Origin: Deltaproteobacteria bacterium
Lineage (GTDB): Bacteria > Desulfobacterota > Desulfobulbia > Desulfobulbales > BM004
Assembly: GCA_024639555.1 (NCBI GenBank)
Contig: JAHEID010000003.1
Location: 1 to 40,341 of the forward strand
Direction: 5' to 3'
Length of the DNA: 40,341 nt
Part shown: piece by piece, positions 4,886-14,453 of the stretch
How positions within the stretch are numbered: the stretch's first letter is position 1
Layout of the letters: the number at the start of each line of letters is the position of its first letter
Made by a program: the position numbers and the translations under genes
The notes under the pieces: generated by a model
Databases searched by the model: none
The model's input: the letters and a program-made list of their open reading frames with translations, nothing else
Told to the model about the DNA's origin: nothing

Positions 4886-7800
4886 TTATTCTGTTTCCCT
4901 GCACCACTGGTAAGCATTCTGGAACATCTGCAGCCAAGGGGTAACCCTCAGTTCCTTTTTCATCTCTTCAGGGAGCCAGTGGGCCTGCCATTTCAAAAAG
5001 GAACGCTCAGGGTGCGGCATCATGGCAAGATGTCTTCCATCATTTGAACAGAGTCCGGTTAAGCCCTCAGGAGAGCCATTCGGATTAAAGGGATATTGCT
5101 CGGTCGGCAAGCCTTCATCATCTACGAATGCCAGGGCGGCTAAACCATCGTTGCTGATCTTTTCGTGAATTGTTCCATCCGGGAACTGAAGGCGTCCTTC
5201 CCCATGCGCCACATGAATACCAAAAGTCAAATTTTCCATGCCCCTGAGCATGATTGCCTTGCTGTTCAGTACCTTTACAGTTGACCAGCGGGACTCGAAA
5301 CGGCCTGACACATTCCTGACAAATCTCGGCTGATCGGCAGGTTCAATTCCCTGCCACGGCACCCAGCCGAGAAGGGCGAAAAGCTGGCAGCCGTTGCATA
5401 CGCCCAGGGAAAAAGTATCAGCGCGTGAGTAAAAATCATCAAACATTTTTTTCAGCCGTTCATTGAAGAGAATAGTCGCCGCCCAGCCCTTGGCACTTTC
5501 CGGCACATCGGCATAGGAAAACCCTCCCACTGCTGCCAGTCCCCTGAAGCCTTCAAGCCCTACTTTTCCTGCAAGCAGGTCTGTCATGGCAATATCCCAT
5601 GGCTCAAACCCGGCAGCATAAAATGCTGATGTCATCTCCCTGTCGCTGTTGCTTCCTTCATCTCTTAGGATGGCTACTTGGGGCTTATCGGGACTTTCAA
5701 GAACCTCTTGCGATGTTTCCCTGGGGGTAAAGCCCATGAAATATTGGGGGCCCTGCCGATCATAAATGTTTTGTTTTTCTTCGACAGCGCAAACAGGATT
5801 CATCTGCAACCTTTCAAGCTGATAACTTGTCTCCTCCCAAACCTGGCGAAGCTCCTGCATGCTTTCAGCAAGAACTGGCTCGTTGTTAAACTGTACCTGT
5901 ATGTGCTTTTCAGAAGTCGTCCGGCCAATAACCGCAAAAGGGATGGCCCTTTCCGTGAGCAGGCCTTCAACTTCCTGAACCTTTTCAGGTGTGCACTCAA
6001 CAACCAGGCCCAATTCTTCAGAAAAAAGATGCTCGATAGGGCTCCCGGTTCCCCTTAGGTCAATATCAAGACCACAGTTGCCCCCAAAGGCCATTTCAAG
6101 AAGGGTGGTGATCAGGCCTCCGTCACTTCTGTCATGCCCGGAGAGAACCAGTTCTTGGGCGATGCATTCCTGCAAGGCATTAAACCCTTTTTTCACCAGG
6201 GTCGGGCTATCCATATCCGGTGCAGTATTGCCTATCTGCTTAACGGTCTGGGCAAGAGCTGATCCTCCCAGCCGGTTTTGTCCCTGTCCAAGGTCTACAA
6301 ACAACAGGATACTTCCGCCGGCTCTTTTTAAATCAGGTGTAACAACCCTGGTGATATCCTCCATGGTTGCATAGACGGAAATGACTAATTCTCTTGGTGA
6401 TTTTACCGTTTCTTCATCTACGCGGGTAGCCATGGAAAGGCTGTCTTTACCACCGTCAACTGCAATGCCCAACGATATCATGGCATCACGCATGGCGCAG
6501 GCAGCATCATAGAGCGCCGCTCCCTCACCGGGTAATTTCGGGGCCCACATCCAGTTGGCAGAGCACTTTACCCCTTCCAGGGTATCAATTTGAGCCCACA
6601 CCAGGTTGGTCAGCGCTTCACCGACTGCCATCCGGGCTCCTGCCATGGGGTCTACCAGCATTTTTATGGGTTGCTCGCCAATTGCTGTTGCCGCGCCGCT
6701 CAGTTCAAAATGACTCTGGGCAATAACAGCAACATCAGCAACGGTTGCCTGCAAAGGCCCGCAGCATTGCTGTTGGGCAATAAGCCCGGTGACGCTCCGG
6801 TCGACTTTATTAGTGAGAAAACGCTTGGAACCAACTGAGACAAGGCGCAAAACATTTTTCAAGGCTTCACGCACCGTCAAATTATGCGGCAGTTCCAGGG
6901 GGGCGAGTGGTTCTTGCAGCCGCCTGTCATAAAATGTCTTCTGGGGAATGTTGCCAAGAACTTCATGCAACTCCAGATCTACGGGCGTGGTGTTGTCCTG
7001 CCCGTCGGAAACAACAAAACGACCATCGCCTGTCACTGTGCCCAGAACTTCACAGTTTACCTTTTCTCTTTTACAAATCTCCTTAAATTCTCCGATGTTC
7101 TCCGGACGGATCAGCAGGCCGTTACGCTCCTGGTACTCAGCCACATAGATTTCAAGGACCGACATGGTGGGATCGCCTACCTTGATTTCTCTGATATCAA
7201 TCCTGCCCCCGGATTTTTCTACCAGCTCTTTAAGCACATTTCCCGGTCCGCCGGCTCCCTGGTCATGGATAACATCTATGAGAGACTTTTCCCCCATCTC
7301 TATACAGGTACGGATGGCACGATTCATTTTCTGTTCCATTTCCGCATCACCGCGCTGCACTGCATTGAAGTCAAGGTCCTCTACATTATCTCCCTGCAGC
7401 ATGCTGGAGGCTGCTCCACCGCCAAAACCCACCCTGTAGGCCGGCCCGCCGATCTGGACAATAAACATGTCTTTTTCAGCATCTGCCTTTTCTATATGCC
7501 TGTCATCAATCTGCCCAATACCTCCTGTAAACATGATCGGCTTCAGAAACCCCCAGCGCTCACCGTTGGAAAGACGCATATCAAATGACCTCGTAAAACC
7601 CTGTATAATCGGTTCACCAAACTTGTTTCCATAATCAGAGGCTCCGTTGCTGGCCTCAATTTCAATTTCAAGACCACTCGCCAGATTGGAAGGATAGGCA
7701 AAACCTTTTTCCTCCCAGGGTAAATCATAGTCCGGAATTTGCAGGTTCGCGACGCAGTATGCAGCAGTACCACCCACCACGAGTCCGCCCCTGCCTGTTC

Positions 7801-8701
7801 CCTGGATATCCCTGATCCTGCCGCCTGTCCCCGTTTCAGCCCCGGGAAAGGGGGCGACACCAGTTGGGAAGTTATGGGTTTCAGCAGTAAAGATTATGTG
7901 ATAGGGCAACTTGCGTTTGGTAAAAGGAGAAGGGTTTCCGGGGCTCTCCGGCAGGATGGTGGAAATATCCCGGCCGCGGATGCCGCTGGAGTTGTCCTTA
8001 AAAGCTATAATACTGTTGGTCCCATTGGCTTCCAGGGTAGACTGCACAATTTCCATCAGCGTCTCGGGTTCTTCCTTTTCATCAATAATATGCTTGCCGC
8101 GAAAAAAACCATGGCGTGAATGCTCGCTGTTGGCATTATTTAAGTCCATGATTTCTACGATGGTCGGGTTGCGCCCATGCTTTGCGACAAAGTAGTCATA
8201 ATAGAAATTTCTATCCCACTCATCCATTGAGATGCCAGGTAACTCCTGAAGAGCCGCTGGTCCTTTTTCCATCAGAGGAACATCGAAGACGCCATCAGGG
8301 GCGATGCCGGTTTCAAATGTTGAAAGCGGTTCGGGGTATAGACATTCCGTCATACGGTCATGATGCTCGGCTATAAACTTTTTCCGGTCACTAACGTCTT
8401 TAACAAGATATCTCCGGGAGCGTTCCATGCGGGTAACCTTGTTTAGGCCGGTAGCATGACAGATTGAAACCATGTTGGACGACCAGGCAGTTGCAAAATT
8501 CAGCCTGGGTCCAAGCTCCACCACATCTTTTTCTGCCGCCAGAAAATGTGAGCGTATACCGACTGTTTCCAAAATAAATCCATCTGCAAGAAGAAACTGC
8601 AACCTGGATATTTCCCCATCTGTCAGGGGTCCTGTCGATTCAATATTAAAGCAGAACTCCTTTTCATTGTTTACCTGCCTGTATAAATGTCTGATATGCA
8701 T
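4886..8701 (-). CDS. purL: Phosphoribosylformylglycinamidine synthase, single-chain
   Basis: This enzyme makes FGAM from FGAR, glutamine and ATP, step four of purine synthesis, in the cytoplasm. The protein has about 1270 residues, the long single-chain form in which the PurS-like, ATP-binding and glutaminase parts are fused. Visible landmarks are the N-terminal PurS-like part, NANSEHSRHGFF, the FTAETHNFP loop, DQGAGGPGNVLKE, DGGKDSLSMA, and the C-terminal class I glutaminase with the nucleophile Cys in GVCNGCQLFALLGW and the His/Glu in MMPHPERS. The track begins at a GTG (8746); ATG codons exist at 8713 and 8701, and 8701 has GAGG 6-7 nt upstream, so it is preferred. The gene appears monocistronic. 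Confidence 0.95.
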   Translation of the reverse strand: MHIRHLYRQVNNEKEFCFNIESTGPLTDGEISRLQFLLADGFILETVGIRSHFLAAEKDVVELGPRLNFATAWSSNMVSICHATGLNKVTRMERSRRYLVKDVSDRKKFIAEHHDRMTECLYPEPLSTFETGIAPDGVFDVPLMEKGPAALQELPGISMDEWDRNFYYDYFVAKHGRNPTIVEIMDLNNANSEHSRHGFFRGKHIIDEKEEPETLMEIVQSTLEANGTNSIIAFKDNSSGIRGRDISTILPESPGNPSPFTKRKLPYHIIFTAETHNFPTGVAPFPGAETGTGGRIRDIQGTGRGGLVVGGTAAYCVANLQIPDYDLPWEEKGFAYPSNLASGLEIEIEASNGASDYGNKFGEPIIQGFTRSFDMRLSNGERWGFLKPIMFTGGIGQIDDRHIEKADAEKDMFIVQIGGPAYRVGFGGGAASSMLQGDNVEDLDFNAVQRGDAEMEQKMNRAIRTCIEMGEKSLIDVIHDQGAGGPGNVLKELVEKSGGRIDIREIKVGDPTMSVLEIYVAEYQERNGLLIRPENIGEFKEICKREKVNCEVLGTVTGDGRFVVSDGQDNTTPVDLELHEVLGNIPQKTFYDRRLQEPLAPLELPHNLTVREALKNVLRLVSVGSKRFLTNKVDRSVTGLIAQQQCCGPLQATVADVAVIAQSHFELSGAATAIGEQPIKMLVDPMAGARMAVGEALTNLVWAQIDTLEGVKCSANWMWAPKLPGEGAALYDAACAMRDAMISLGIAVDGGKDSLSMATRVDEETVKSPRELVISVYATMEDITRVVTPDLKRAGGSILLFVDLGQGQNRLGGSALAQTVKQIGNTAPDMDSPTLVKKGFNALQECIAQELVLSGHDRSDGGLITTLLEMAFGGNCGLDIDLRGTGSPIEHLFSEELGLVVECTPEKVQEVEGLLTERAIPFAVIGRTTSEKHIQVQFNNEPVLAESMQELRQVWEETSYQLERLQMNPVCAVEEKQNIYDRQGPQYFMGFTPRETSQEVLESPDKPQVAILRDEGSNSDREMTSAFYAAGFEPWDIAMTDLLAGKVGLEGFRGLAAVGGFSYADVPESAKGWAATILFNERLKKMFDDFYSRADTFSLGVCNGCQLFALLGWVPWQGIEPADQPRFVRNVSGRFESRWSTVKVLNSKAIMLRGMENLTFGIHVAHGEGRLQFPDGTIHEKISNDGLAALAFVDDEGLPTEQYPFNPNGSPEGLTGLCSNDGRHLAMMPHPERSFLKWQAHWLPEEMKKELRVTPWLQMFQNAYQWCRETE

Positions 8702-8746
8702 CACGGTCCTCATCTGTTCGTTCTGTGAAAATGCTTCGAAAAACAC

Positions 8747-9208
8747 AATGATACTGGGGTGTTACGGGAAGCCCTTTTTAAAAGGCCGATCTTCTGTGCT
8801 TGAAGCGTAAAAGATAGCGCGAGACAACAAATAGAACAAGGGTCTTTCAGCAGAAAAGTACCTCTGAAATAAAATTCTGGCGCGGCTCTTCCCGGGCTCT
8901 TAATTTTATGAATAAAGTTGACGGGTTAAAATGAGTCTAAAGACTGCTGAAACTAAACGTTGTATCCTCCAAATACTCGGCGCAGGAGCCAGTACCCCCC
9001 ACTTCTTCTTTTTGCCCTCAAGCTTTGCTTTTTTATAGAAAAGGATATTATTTATTAGCCACTTCGGGCTATAAATGTTCCACTTATATCTGAGAGAATA
9101 TTCTCCTTGACAATTGGTATTGTATTCCATAGGTAATGAAGCTGTTGAAGACAAAATATACCTATTGTTAAAGCCCTAAATACAAACCCGATCAGTAAGG
9201 ATAACCAC
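8747..9208. other. Gene-free divergent region between purL and pilB
   Basis: No protein gene is supported. The minus-strand 82-residue frame at 8906-9154 has no recognisable features. On the minus strand GTACTGGC and GCCGAGTA can form a hairpin near 8975-8996, and AGTCTAAAGACT (8935-8946 region) is a palindrome on either strand. These could belong to a structured purL leader, but no known riboswitch consensus was recognised. Confidence 0.4.
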
Positions 9209-11530
9209 ATGTCAATCCCGGATAAAGACGGCGGTTCAAAAGATGTAAAAGGCCAATCCACAAAAGCTGTGGAGCCGGATTTTCTTATAGAGTTATTGGA
9301 TGGAAAAGAAGAGGCTACTCTCAGCAGTCCTTTTCTGCCTGATGAAAAAAAAATTGAGGTCATTTTATCCCGCAACGGCAAGAAAAAAACCTATGCTCTG
9401 CATGAGGTCTGTTGCATCCTGCAAAAAGACGACCCGAACCATCGCAGCAGCCTGCACAAAGACCATGACCTCATGGAAATCGAAACCCTTGCCGGCTCCC
9501 AACACCTTGTAAGGATTGCCAAGGGGCAATCATTCCAGGAAGGATTTTATGGTTCTTTTCTTGACCTGGACAATCCCTACAGGTCTGTTTTTTTTACCCA
9601 CCTTGGAGTGAAATCAAGCCGGCAGCTCAACTTTCTTGGCACAATACTTGAAGAGCAGGGAATGGTGTCCCGCGAAACTCTGCAGGAGGTTATCCGTGAT
9701 TACAACAGCATAAAGAAAAAAAGGATTGGCGAGACAATTGCCCAGAAGCATAACCTGAACCAGGAGGAGATTGAAAAAATCCTGCGCAAGATGCAGAAAG
9801 CTGGCAAAATTCCTTCCAGTGCACGTGTCGGTGATATTCTCATTGCCTCAAAACTTATTACCCAGGAACAACTGGAAGATGCTATTGCCCAGCAGGTCAT
9901 AGATAAAAAGAAAAAAATCGGGGCATTGCTTGTTGAACGCAAGCATATAAATGCAGACCAGCTCCTCTCAGCACTTGCAATCAAATTCCAGCTTGAGTTT
10001 GTTAACCTTGAAGGTTTGGAGCCGACACAAAAGGCTTTAAATGCAATCCCCCCCCCCCTTGTCTCGCAAATGCAGATACTGCCGCTTAAAGACAAGGGTG
10101 ACCACTTATTGGTAGCCACCTCAAAACCTGCCGAGCATGCGGAGCTTGGGGACCTCCTGCGATTTATTACCAACCGCAGGATAAAATTTGTGGTGGCGCC
10201 CACCGCACAAATCAGTGAGGCCATCGACAAACATTACACCAGAGATGAAGAAAAGGTTCAAGACCTCATCGGCGAAATGACCGAAGAAGCCGTGGCTGTT
10301 GCTGATCCAGCAGACTCAGCAGATATTGATGAAACAGATTCTCAAATCATCAAACTGGTGAATAAAATTCTTATAGATGCATATAACAAAGATGCGTCAG
10401 ACATCCACCTTGAACCGGGGATAGGAATAGACCCCCTCACCGTACGCTACCGAGTTGATGGCATGTGCCATATCAGCCATAAAGTCCCCTTCGGGTATAA
10501 AAAAGCCTTGCTGTCTCGAGTAAAAATTATGTCCAATTTGAATATTACCGAGCGTCGCAAACCCCAGAGCGGCAAGATAGCAATCCGCTACAAAAATAGA
10601 AAAATCGAATACCGGGTGGAAACCACTCCTACAGTTGGCGGCAATGAGGATGCTGTGCTGCGTATCCTGACAAAGGCGGAGCCCATGCAGCTAGAAAAAA
10701 TTGGCTTTTCGGCCCATGGGCTGAAAAAATTTAAGGAGGTGCTTTCGCGGCCCGCTGGAATGATCCTGTGTGTTGGGCCTACAGGATCAGGCAAAACAAC
10801 AACGCTTCATTCTGCCTTAAGTTTTATCAACACGCCGGATCGAAAAATATGGACCGCGGAAGATCCCGTGGAAATCACCCAGAAAGGGTTGAGGCAGGTC
10901 CAGGTCAACCCGCTGATAGGCTTCACGTTCCAGGAAGCACTCCGCTCATTCCTGCGCTCCGACCCTGATGTCATTATGGTTGGCGAGATGCGTGACAGGG
11001 AAACAGCCAAGACAGCCATTGAGGCATCCCTTACCGGCCACGTTGTTTTTTCGACGCTCCATACAAATAATGCCCCTGAGACTCTGGTTCGCCTTGTTGA
11101 AATGGGCATGGACCCCATAAGTTTTTCCGAGGCACTTGCCATGGTTATTGCCCAGCGACTGATTCGCCTGCTCTGCCTAAAATGCAAAAAGGAACACAAA
11201 CCCGGCACTGAGGAATATGACAAGCTGAAAGAGGCTTATGATCCAGTATGGTTTAAGAAACACGGCATGGATAAAATTTATGCAAAAGCGATCTTTAAAA
11301 AAAAGGTGGGGTGTAAAGAATGTGACCAGGTAGGCTACCGGGATCGAAGGGCAATTTTTGAAATACTGGAAAGCACGGCCGATATAAAGCGTGGCATTAA
11401 AGAAAGGGCATCAACCGAAGAGTTAAAAATGATGGCCCTTCAAAACGGCATGCACACCTTGCGCATGGATGCAGTTGAAAAAATTTTTCTAGGTGTAACC
11501 GACCTTAGTGAGGTTTTAAGGGTCTGTTAA
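9209..11530 (+). CDS. pilB: Type IV pilus assembly / type II secretion ATPase (PilB/GspE family)
   Basis: This cytoplasmic hexameric ATPase powers pilus extension or pseudopilus assembly. It has 773 residues, longer than the usual 560-580. Residues 1 to about 140 form an extra N-terminal region of unknown type. Two consecutive MshEN-type modules follow (LGTILEEQGMVSRETL and VGDILIASKLITQEQL). The ATPase core has Walker A GPTGSGKTTTLHS, an acidic box (EDPVEITQKGLRQVQVN), Walker B DPDVIMVGEMRD, the His box TGHVVFSTLHTN, and four cysteines (CLKCKK, CKECDQVGY) that bind zinc. PilB, MshE and GspE cannot be told apart with confidence because no pilus genes are nearby. A run of ten C lies in the coding sequence at 10048-10057. 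Confidence 0.88.
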   Translation: MSIPDKDGGSKDVKGQSTKAVEPDFLIELLDGKEEATLSSPFLPDEKKIEVILSRNGKKKTYALHEVCCILQKDDPNHRSSLHKDHDLMEIETLAGSQHLVRIAKGQSFQEGFYGSFLDLDNPYRSVFFTHLGVKSSRQLNFLGTILEEQGMVSRETLQEVIRDYNSIKKKRIGETIAQKHNLNQEEIEKILRKMQKAGKIPSSARVGDILIASKLITQEQLEDAIAQQVIDKKKKIGALLVERKHINADQLLSALAIKFQLEFVNLEGLEPTQKALNAIPPPLVSQMQILPLKDKGDHLLVATSKPAEHAELGDLLRFITNRRIKFVVAPTAQISEAIDKHYTRDEEKVQDLIGEMTEEAVAVADPADSADIDETDSQIIKLVNKILIDAYNKDASDIHLEPGIGIDPLTVRYRVDGMCHISHKVPFGYKKALLSRVKIMSNLNITERRKPQSGKIAIRYKNRKIEYRVETTPTVGGNEDAVLRILTKAEPMQLEKIGFSAHGLKKFKEVLSRPAGMILCVGPTGSGKTTTLHSALSFINTPDRKIWTAEDPVEITQKGLRQVQVNPLIGFTFQEALRSFLRSDPDVIMVGEMRDRETAKTAIEASLTGHVVFSTLHTNNAPETLVRLVEMGMDPISFSEALAMVIAQRLIRLLCLKCKKEHKPGTEEYDKLKEAYDPVWFKKHGMDKIYAKAIFKKKVGCKECDQVGYRDRRAIFEILESTADIKRGIKERASTEELKMMALQNGMHTLRMDAVEKIFLGVTDLSEVLRVC

Positions 11531-11558
11531 GATCTACCCTGAAGAAATAATTCTGCCA

Positions 11559-11891
11559 TCAGGCCATAATCCTTTCTTCATGCAGCATTTTATCAACGAA
11601 CCGCAGGACAAAGTCGCGCTGTGCCGCTGTCGCATAAGCAATACAGGAACAGTGCAGATTCGCCTGGCTGCGGACCAGCATTTCAAAGCAAACCGCCTCG
11701 GCTTCAAGCACCACGCCAAAGAAGAAGGGGTTGCAGCCCTTATGGGCACGCTGTTCATGACCGAGTAAATCCTGCGGAACCTCAATCCAGTAGACCCCAT
11801 CTACCGGACCGGGCGTCAGGGTCCTTTGCAGATAGCTTTCAATGTTTGCCCTTTCCTCCCTGCTGAGCTCGTCAATCTTATACTGTCGCAC
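11559..11891 (-). CDS. Conserved hypothetical protein
   Basis: The frame encodes 110 residues from a GTG at 11891, chosen because GGGAGG lies 6 nt upstream; the longer track start is a TTG with no such site. The protein starts MRQYKIDELSREERANIESYL, contains VYWIEVPQDLLG and three Cys including CSCIAYAT, and has no signal peptide or membrane segment. No family function is known to me. It is the last gene of a minus-strand series beginning at 14082, separated from the aminopeptidase by about 175 bp, and converges on pilB. Confidence 0.65.
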   Translation of the reverse strand: MRQYKIDELSREERANIESYLQRTLTPGPVDGVYWIEVPQDLLGHEQRAHKGCNPFFFGVVLEAEAVCFEMLVRSQANLHCSCIAYATAAQRDFVLRFVDKMLHEERIMA

Positions 11892-12067
11892 AGCGCGCCT
11901 CCCTTTACAGACATTTCGCTGCAATCCCGCCCAGGCTAGGCTGTTTACCTTTCATCCGGGCAATATAGCTTTTTTATTTGCACCTCTTGCTCGCTTCCTG
12001 CCGGAAAACCTATAGTTGCTTCTTCAATCCTGATATGGGAGCTATCTGTCACGGTTCAAACGGCTGC

Positions 12068-13195
12068 CTACAGATCAAGAAACGTTTTGTCCCGGTTGAG
12101 GATGGTGCATCCTTTCTTTTCAATAACAACCATGTTTTCCAAGCGAACCCCACCCCGGCCTGGAAGATAGATACCCGGTTCCACGGTCACAACCATTCCT
12201 GCCTGGAGTTTATTGCGCCGCATCCTGTTGAGGGACGGTGATTCGTGCACAGCAAGACCAACGCCATGCCCGAGACCGTGCCCAAAGTTTTTCCCATATC
12301 CCGCCCCGGAAATTACCTCCCTGGCCGCCCTGTCTGCCTCCCTGGCCATGATGCCGGCTTTGATGGTTTTGAGGGCAGCGCGCTGGGCCTTGCGCACCAA
12401 ACGTATAATTTTTACAATGCCCTTGTCGGGTTTACCCAGAACAACTGTCCGGGTCATATCAGAACAGTAACCGTCCAGCTTCAAGCCCATGTCAATAATT
12501 ATTGTCTCCCCTTCGCTCATCACCCTATCTGTAGGTACTGCGTGGGGCAAGGCAGCATTCGGGCCGGCAGCAACAATAGTTGGAAATGCCACCGCATCTG
12601 CACCTCTATGCATCATGGTTGACTCAATGTCAAGGGCAACCTCTCTTTCTGTTTTTCCTGGTTTTAAATGAGCAAATACCTCCTGAAAAACAGACTCATT
12701 CAACAAAACAGATTGTTGGATTTTCTGTATTTCTTCCCGGGATTTTCTAATCCGCAGCTTTTCAACCATGCCGCTGACCGGTATCATTTCAATCCCCTGC
12801 TTTTGCCCCAAATCCATGAGCTTTATTGCGGCACCATACAGCAGGTAGTGGCTTTCAAAGGCCAGCCTTCGATGACCGCGCCGCCTCAAAATCCTCTTCA
12901 ATCCTTCCAGCAGGCTGCCCTGCAAGAGCAAGACCTCAAAGCCGACTGCCTCCTTCTCGGCCTGGAGCTGATAACGGGAATCGGTTAAGAGAAGAGGGGT
13001 TCCACGCCCGGGAACAAGCAGGACACCGGCGCTTTCTGCAATGGAGAGGTCGGTGGCTGTAAAGCCACTGAGATAACGCCTGTTTTCTGGCTGGGTAACC
13101 AAAAGGGCGTCAGCACCCTTTCGCCTTATCGCTGCCTGGATTTTATCAAGTGATTTCAAATTGTGAGGAGTTAATTGTTTTTTATAATGGGACAA
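12068..13195 (-). CDS. Xaa-Pro aminopeptidase-like metallopeptidase, family M24
   Basis: It removes N-terminal residues ahead of proline; family members are cytoplasmic dinuclear metal enzymes. A creatinase-type N-terminal domain (ADALLVTQPENRRYLSGFT) precedes the pita-bread catalytic domain. The metal ligands are visible: Asp in IIIDMGLKLDGYCSDMTRT (two), His in GHGLGHGVGLAVHE, Glu in VTVEPGIYL and Glu in GVRLENMV. The track start at 13270 would overlap the upstream gene by 89 bp and encodes an unlikely N-terminus; a TTG at 13195 (about 375 residues, 14-bp overlap) or one at 13159 is more plausible. Neither has a strong ribosome site, so the start is uncertain. Confidence 0.88.
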   Translation of the reverse strand: MSHYKKQLTPHNLKSLDKIQAAIRRKGADALLVTQPENRRYLSGFTATDLSIAESAGVLLVPGRGTPLLLTDSRYQLQAEKEAVGFEVLLLQGSLLEGLKRILRRRGHRRLAFESHYLLYGAAIKLMDLGQKQGIEMIPVSGMVEKLRIRKSREEIQKIQQSVLLNESVFQEVFAHLKPGKTEREVALDIESTMMHRGADAVAFPTIVAAGPNAALPHAVPTDRVMSEGETIIIDMGLKLDGYCSDMTRTVVLGKPDKGIVKIIRLVRKAQRAALKTIKAGIMAREADRAAREVISGAGYGKNFGHGLGHGVGLAVHESPSLNRMRRNKLQAGMVVTVEPGIYLPGRGGVRLENMVVIEKKGCTILNRDKTFLDL

Positions 13196-13445
13196 AGTAG
13201 ATATATGCCTTTGCTCCCAGACGATAGACCCTGGCGTGCAGGTCCCGAATTGCCGCAATAGGATCAACATTGCCCAGACTAACCCGATAGCTGAACGGTT
13301 TTTCCAGTTCCATCATGTGGCCGAAACAGTTTTTGTCATAGCGTATTTCGGCTCCTTCGGCATACCACTCTGCCAGGCGCTGCTTGATCTTTGGGTAATC
13401 TTCCGGTGCGGCTTCTTCTAAATCCAGGTGGATTTCTATTTCCAT
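13182..13445 (-). CDS. Small conserved hypothetical protein
   Basis: The frame encodes 87 residues from an ATG with GGAG 11 nt upstream. It begins MEIEIHLDLEEAAPEDYPKI, has an acidic first half and a central FGHMMELEKPFSYRV, with no transmembrane segment. Its position between the 13495 gene and the M24 peptidase, with a short overlap into the latter, suggests one transcript. No function is recognised. Confidence 0.6.
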   Translation of the reverse strand: MEIEIHLDLEEAAPEDYPKIKQRLAEWYAEGAEIRYDKNCFGHMMELEKPFSYRVSLGNVDPIAAIRDLHARVYRLGAKAYIYFVPL

Positions 13446-13494
13446 GTTTTTTGCTGCTCCAACGTATTCAATATCGGAAAAGTGCCTTGGTCTT

Positions 13495-14082
13495 CTACAG
13501 GGTAACGGAAAAGCTCTGGGCTACCAATTCTTTATGCTGCTGCAGAACTTGATTGTACTGGCCGTCCAGGTCTGACTTCACCTTGGACCACTCCTCCTGA
13601 AACTTGGGATGCGTCCTCGGGTCCATCTTCATGCCCAGGCCCTTTTGGCCTGTCTGCTGGGCCAGGGCCTGCTCCATCTGCTGCCTGAAGGCGTCTTCCA
13701 CCTGCTGGTGAATTTCTTTTTTGTGCTGCTGGTAGTGCTCCAATATTCCTTTCATTTCCCTGAACACCGATTCCAGATCGCCGCTTCCCTTCGCAAGCTC
13801 TAAAAGACCCTGCATCGCCTTTTCGGCTCTTTGCTTTTCATCATCTCTTGGCAGGGTGATATTTCTTAAAAGGACCTGCACCAGGCCTTTTTTTACAAGA
13901 GCTGAAACGCCTGTTGCCTCCAGAATACCAGAAAAATCAACCTCCTTTCCCTGAAGATAGTCAGCAGCCATGCGCATGCCTGCTTTCATTCTTTCTTCGG
14001 TCTGAATTTCTTCCTGGCTGGCGCGGCCCATGGAGGCGGCCCGTTCCATTACTTTTTCAAGTGTGCTTTTTATCTCTGCCAT
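13495..14082 (-). CDS. Conserved hypothetical helical protein
   Basis: The frame encodes 195 residues from the ATG at 14082 (MAEIKSTLEKVMERAA); the upstream 12 codons of the track lack a ribosome site. The protein is almost entirely helical and charged, with a glutamine-rich coiled-coil stretch around YQQHKKEIHQQVEDAFRQQ and no Cys. Proteins with a similar MAEIKSTLE..MERA start are, as I recall, common in Desulfobacterota and related groups but uncharacterised. It heads the minus-strand series that ends at 11559. Confidence 0.6.
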   Translation of the reverse strand: MAEIKSTLEKVMERAASMGRASQEEIQTEERMKAGMRMAADYLQGKEVDFSGILEATGVSALVKKGLVQVLLRNITLPRDDEKQRAEKAMQGLLELAKGSGDLESVFREMKGILEHYQQHKKEIHQQVEDAFRQQMEQALAQQTGQKGLGMKMDPRTHPKFQEEWSKVKSDLDGQYNQVLQQHKELVAQSFSVTL

Positions 14083-14453
14083 TATGGAGCACCTTTTAGG
14101 GGAAGCTTTTGCAAACAATTTCAGCCTGAATTCAACGCCTCATTTCTTATGGCGTGACGAGCTTTATACGCTATATTCGGTCAAGAGACAAGAGAGCAAC
14201 ATAAAGATATTCTTTCTCTGCCTGCCTGTTAACTTTTACTGTCTGCGCTGGACAAAGAAGATCTTTTATCAGGAAGTTTTTTACCCCACTTCGTGTGGCA
14301 CTAAACAGATGTGAAAAAGAACTTTTTACAGTACAGTGCTTCCGTGTAAATCTTGCCCCCGGTCAACAAACATCGAAATATGCGGCGAAAGCCCAATTAT
14401 ATATTTGCATATATCTATAACGCAATTGCTTCTGTTTGAGGAGAATAAAAACA
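14083..14453. other. Divergent intergenic region
   Basis: The region separates the minus-strand hypothetical gene from rdgB. It must hold promoters for both directions, but no pair of -35/-10 boxes with good spacing stands out. No conserved RNA or repeat was recognised. Confidence 0.5.

Noticed and set aside
6884-7588. 234-residue ORF on the strand opposite purL
   Set aside because: It is an antisense frame of a well-conserved long gene; its sequence mirrors PurL codons and has no family pattern.
8906-9154. 82-residue minus-strand ORF in the purL-pilB gap
   Set aside because: No ribosome site, no motif, low-complexity lysine run; more likely leader or non-coding sequence.
12068-13270. M24 aminopeptidase start at 13270
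   Set aside because: It would overlap the upstream small gene by 89 bp and gives an N-terminus (MLILLRQFGTCTPG) unlike the family; later TTG starts fit better.
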